Position numbers and translations under genes: made by a program. Shown here in pieces: positions 63,078-64,000 of a stretch of DNA of 64,000 nt. Positions within the stretch are counted from its first letter, which is position 1. The number at the start of each line of letters is the position of its first letter. The notes below the pieces were generated by a model. It made no database searches, had not been told where the DNA came from, and saw nothing but the letters and a program-made list of their open reading frames with translations. This stretch comes from Mycobacteroides franklinii (GTDB lineage: Bacteria > Actinomycetota > Actinomycetes > Mycobacteriales > Mycobacteriaceae), in contig NZ_MAFQ01000003.1 of assembly GCF_002013895.1 (NCBI RefSeq), positions 248,001 to 312,000 of the forward strand. The letters run 5' to 3'.

Positions 63078-64000
63078 CTATTCGCGCAATTCCTTTGTGG
63101 CGAGCGGCAGTTCACCGGCCGTCGCCACCGCCTCGACGGTGTGCGGATCAAGCTCGAACAGCTCACGCAACGCCTCGGCATAGCTGTCACCGCCGGGCGC
63201 CGACGCCAGCTGCTTCACCCGCACCGTGGGGGCATGCAACAGCTTGTCGACGACACGGCGCACGGTCTTGGCGACCTCGTCCCGCTCGGCTCCGGCCAGA
63301 CCGGGCAGACGCCCATCCAGCCGCAGCAGCTCGGCCTCGACGACCTCGGCGGCGCGCTGACGCAACGCGGTGACCGTCGGGGTGACCTCCGCCATCCGCT
63401 CGCCGGTCAGGTACCGGGCGACCTCGTCGTTGACGATCTGGCGAGCGGCACCCGCGTCGTTGGCCGCGGCGCGCGCGGTGGGCTCGCGCTGGATGCGTTC
63501 CATGTCCACCACGACCACGCCGGGCAGGCCGGCGACCGTCGGATCGACGTCACGGGGCATGCCCAGATCGCAGAAGACCAGCTGGCGTCCGCCGCCCAGA
63601 GCGCGGTGCACATCGGCCAGTGAGATCACCGGACGCACCGCGCCGGTACAGGACACCACCACATCGGCTTGAGCCAGCGCCTGGTCCAGGTTGTCCAGGG
63701 TGATCGCCTGCGCGTTCACACCCGCTTCGCGGGCCGTCGCGGCGAGGCGGTGCGCACGGTCGGCGCTGCGATTCACCACCCAGAGGTTGTCGATGCCCGC
63801 ACGGATCAGCTGTGCCGTCGCCAGCGAGCCCATCGACCCGGCGCCGACAACGGCAGCCGTGCGCCCGGGCAGGCCATCGAGCTTGCCGTCGGCCAGGTTC
63901 AGCGCCACCGACACCACCGAGGCACCGGCCGCGTCGATACCGGTCTCCGAATGCACCCGCTTGCCCACACGCAGCGCGCTCTGAGACAGCTCGTGCAGTA
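63078..64000 (-). CDS. hemA: Glutamyl-tRNA reductase, 5' end beyond window
   Basis: The frame continues past the right edge; about 307 residues of the C-terminal part are visible. [20 protein letters not shown] leads in, then NADPH binding ([20 protein letters not shown]) and [20 protein letters not shown], with the dimerisation helix [18 protein letters not shown]-like near the end. It reduces Glu-tRNA to glutamate-1-semialdehyde for HemL. Catalytic Cys and N-terminal motifs lie outside the window. It heads the hemA-hemC-hemD-hemB cluster. Confidence 0.93.
   Translation of the reverse strand, partial: LHELSQSALRVGKRVHSETGIDAAGASVVSVALNLADGKLDGLPGRTAAVVGAGSMGSLATAQLIRAGIDNLWVVNRSADRAHRLAATAREAGVNAQAITLDNLDQALAQADVVVSCTGAVRPVISLADVHRALGGGRQLVFCDLGMPRDVDPTVAGLPGVVVVDMERIQREPTARAAANDAGAARQIVNDEVARYLTGERMAEVTPTVTALRQRAAEVVEAELLRLDGRLPGLAGAERDEVAKTVRRVVDKLLHAPTVRVKQLASAPGGDSYAEALRELFELDPHTVEAVATAGELPLATKELRE

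Noticed and set aside
1-64000. tRNA, rRNA, CRISPR array, IS element or integrase in the window
   Set aside because: Looked for on both strands, especially at the island borders; no clear example seen.

Overview
The window is high-GC mycobacterial chromosome. Gene order and protein sequences fit a rapidly growing species, most likely the Mycobacteroides abscessus/chelonae group; this is inferred from remembered synteny with the M. tuberculosis Rv0509-Rv0563 region, not from a search. I see no tRNA, rRNA, insertion sequence, integrase or CRISPR array.

Layout. 0-2.5 kb: a partial AurF-like diiron oxygenase, a DUF4873 gene, and a TetR regulator divergent from a thioesterase with two operator-like dyads between them. 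2.5-30.4 kb: a menaquinone region holding htpX, a polyprenyl diphosphate synthase, menJ, menG, a mannosyltransferase, menD, menC, menB, menE and menA. These are interleaved with two GGDEF proteins, a pirin, a phosphate transporter, short-chain dehydrogenases, an MTA phosphorylase and a secreted superoxide dismutase. The dismutase carries a compensated double frameshift that removes a metal ligand. 30.4-31.3 kb: a two-gene HTH/Clp-N operon whose promoter lies under two identical dyads. 31.3-39.4 kb: a ParA/MinD-like ATPase, the system II cytochrome c maturation cluster (ccsA, resB, ccdA, resA), a phosphoglycerate-mutase-like gene and hemL. 39.5-42.4 kb: a divergent pair of deazaflavin-type reductases and an M13 lipoprotein metallopeptidase.

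42.5-53.3 kb is an accessory block absent from the M. tuberculosis arrangement I remember. It holds a membrane TIR protein; an opposite-strand operon (DUF2510 membrane protein, a 1041-residue HerA/FtsK-like ATPase with two matching cysteine clusters, a long low-complexity protein); and a divergent pair (a channel-like protein with nucleotide-binding folds and a RyR domain, plus a PGDYG-type protein). It looks like a membrane-associated, nucleotide-signalling conflict or defence system and is the best candidate for something undescribed.

53.3-59.0 kb: a TauE/SafE permease, a copper P1B-ATPase behind a CsoR-type operator, a methyltransferase and four small membrane proteins. 59.4-64.0 kb: hemB, a fused SUMT-HemD, hemC and the 3' part of hemA. 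Together the conserved genes make respiratory cofactors (menaquinone, haem, cytochrome c), with the accessory island inserted between the hemL and hemB halves.
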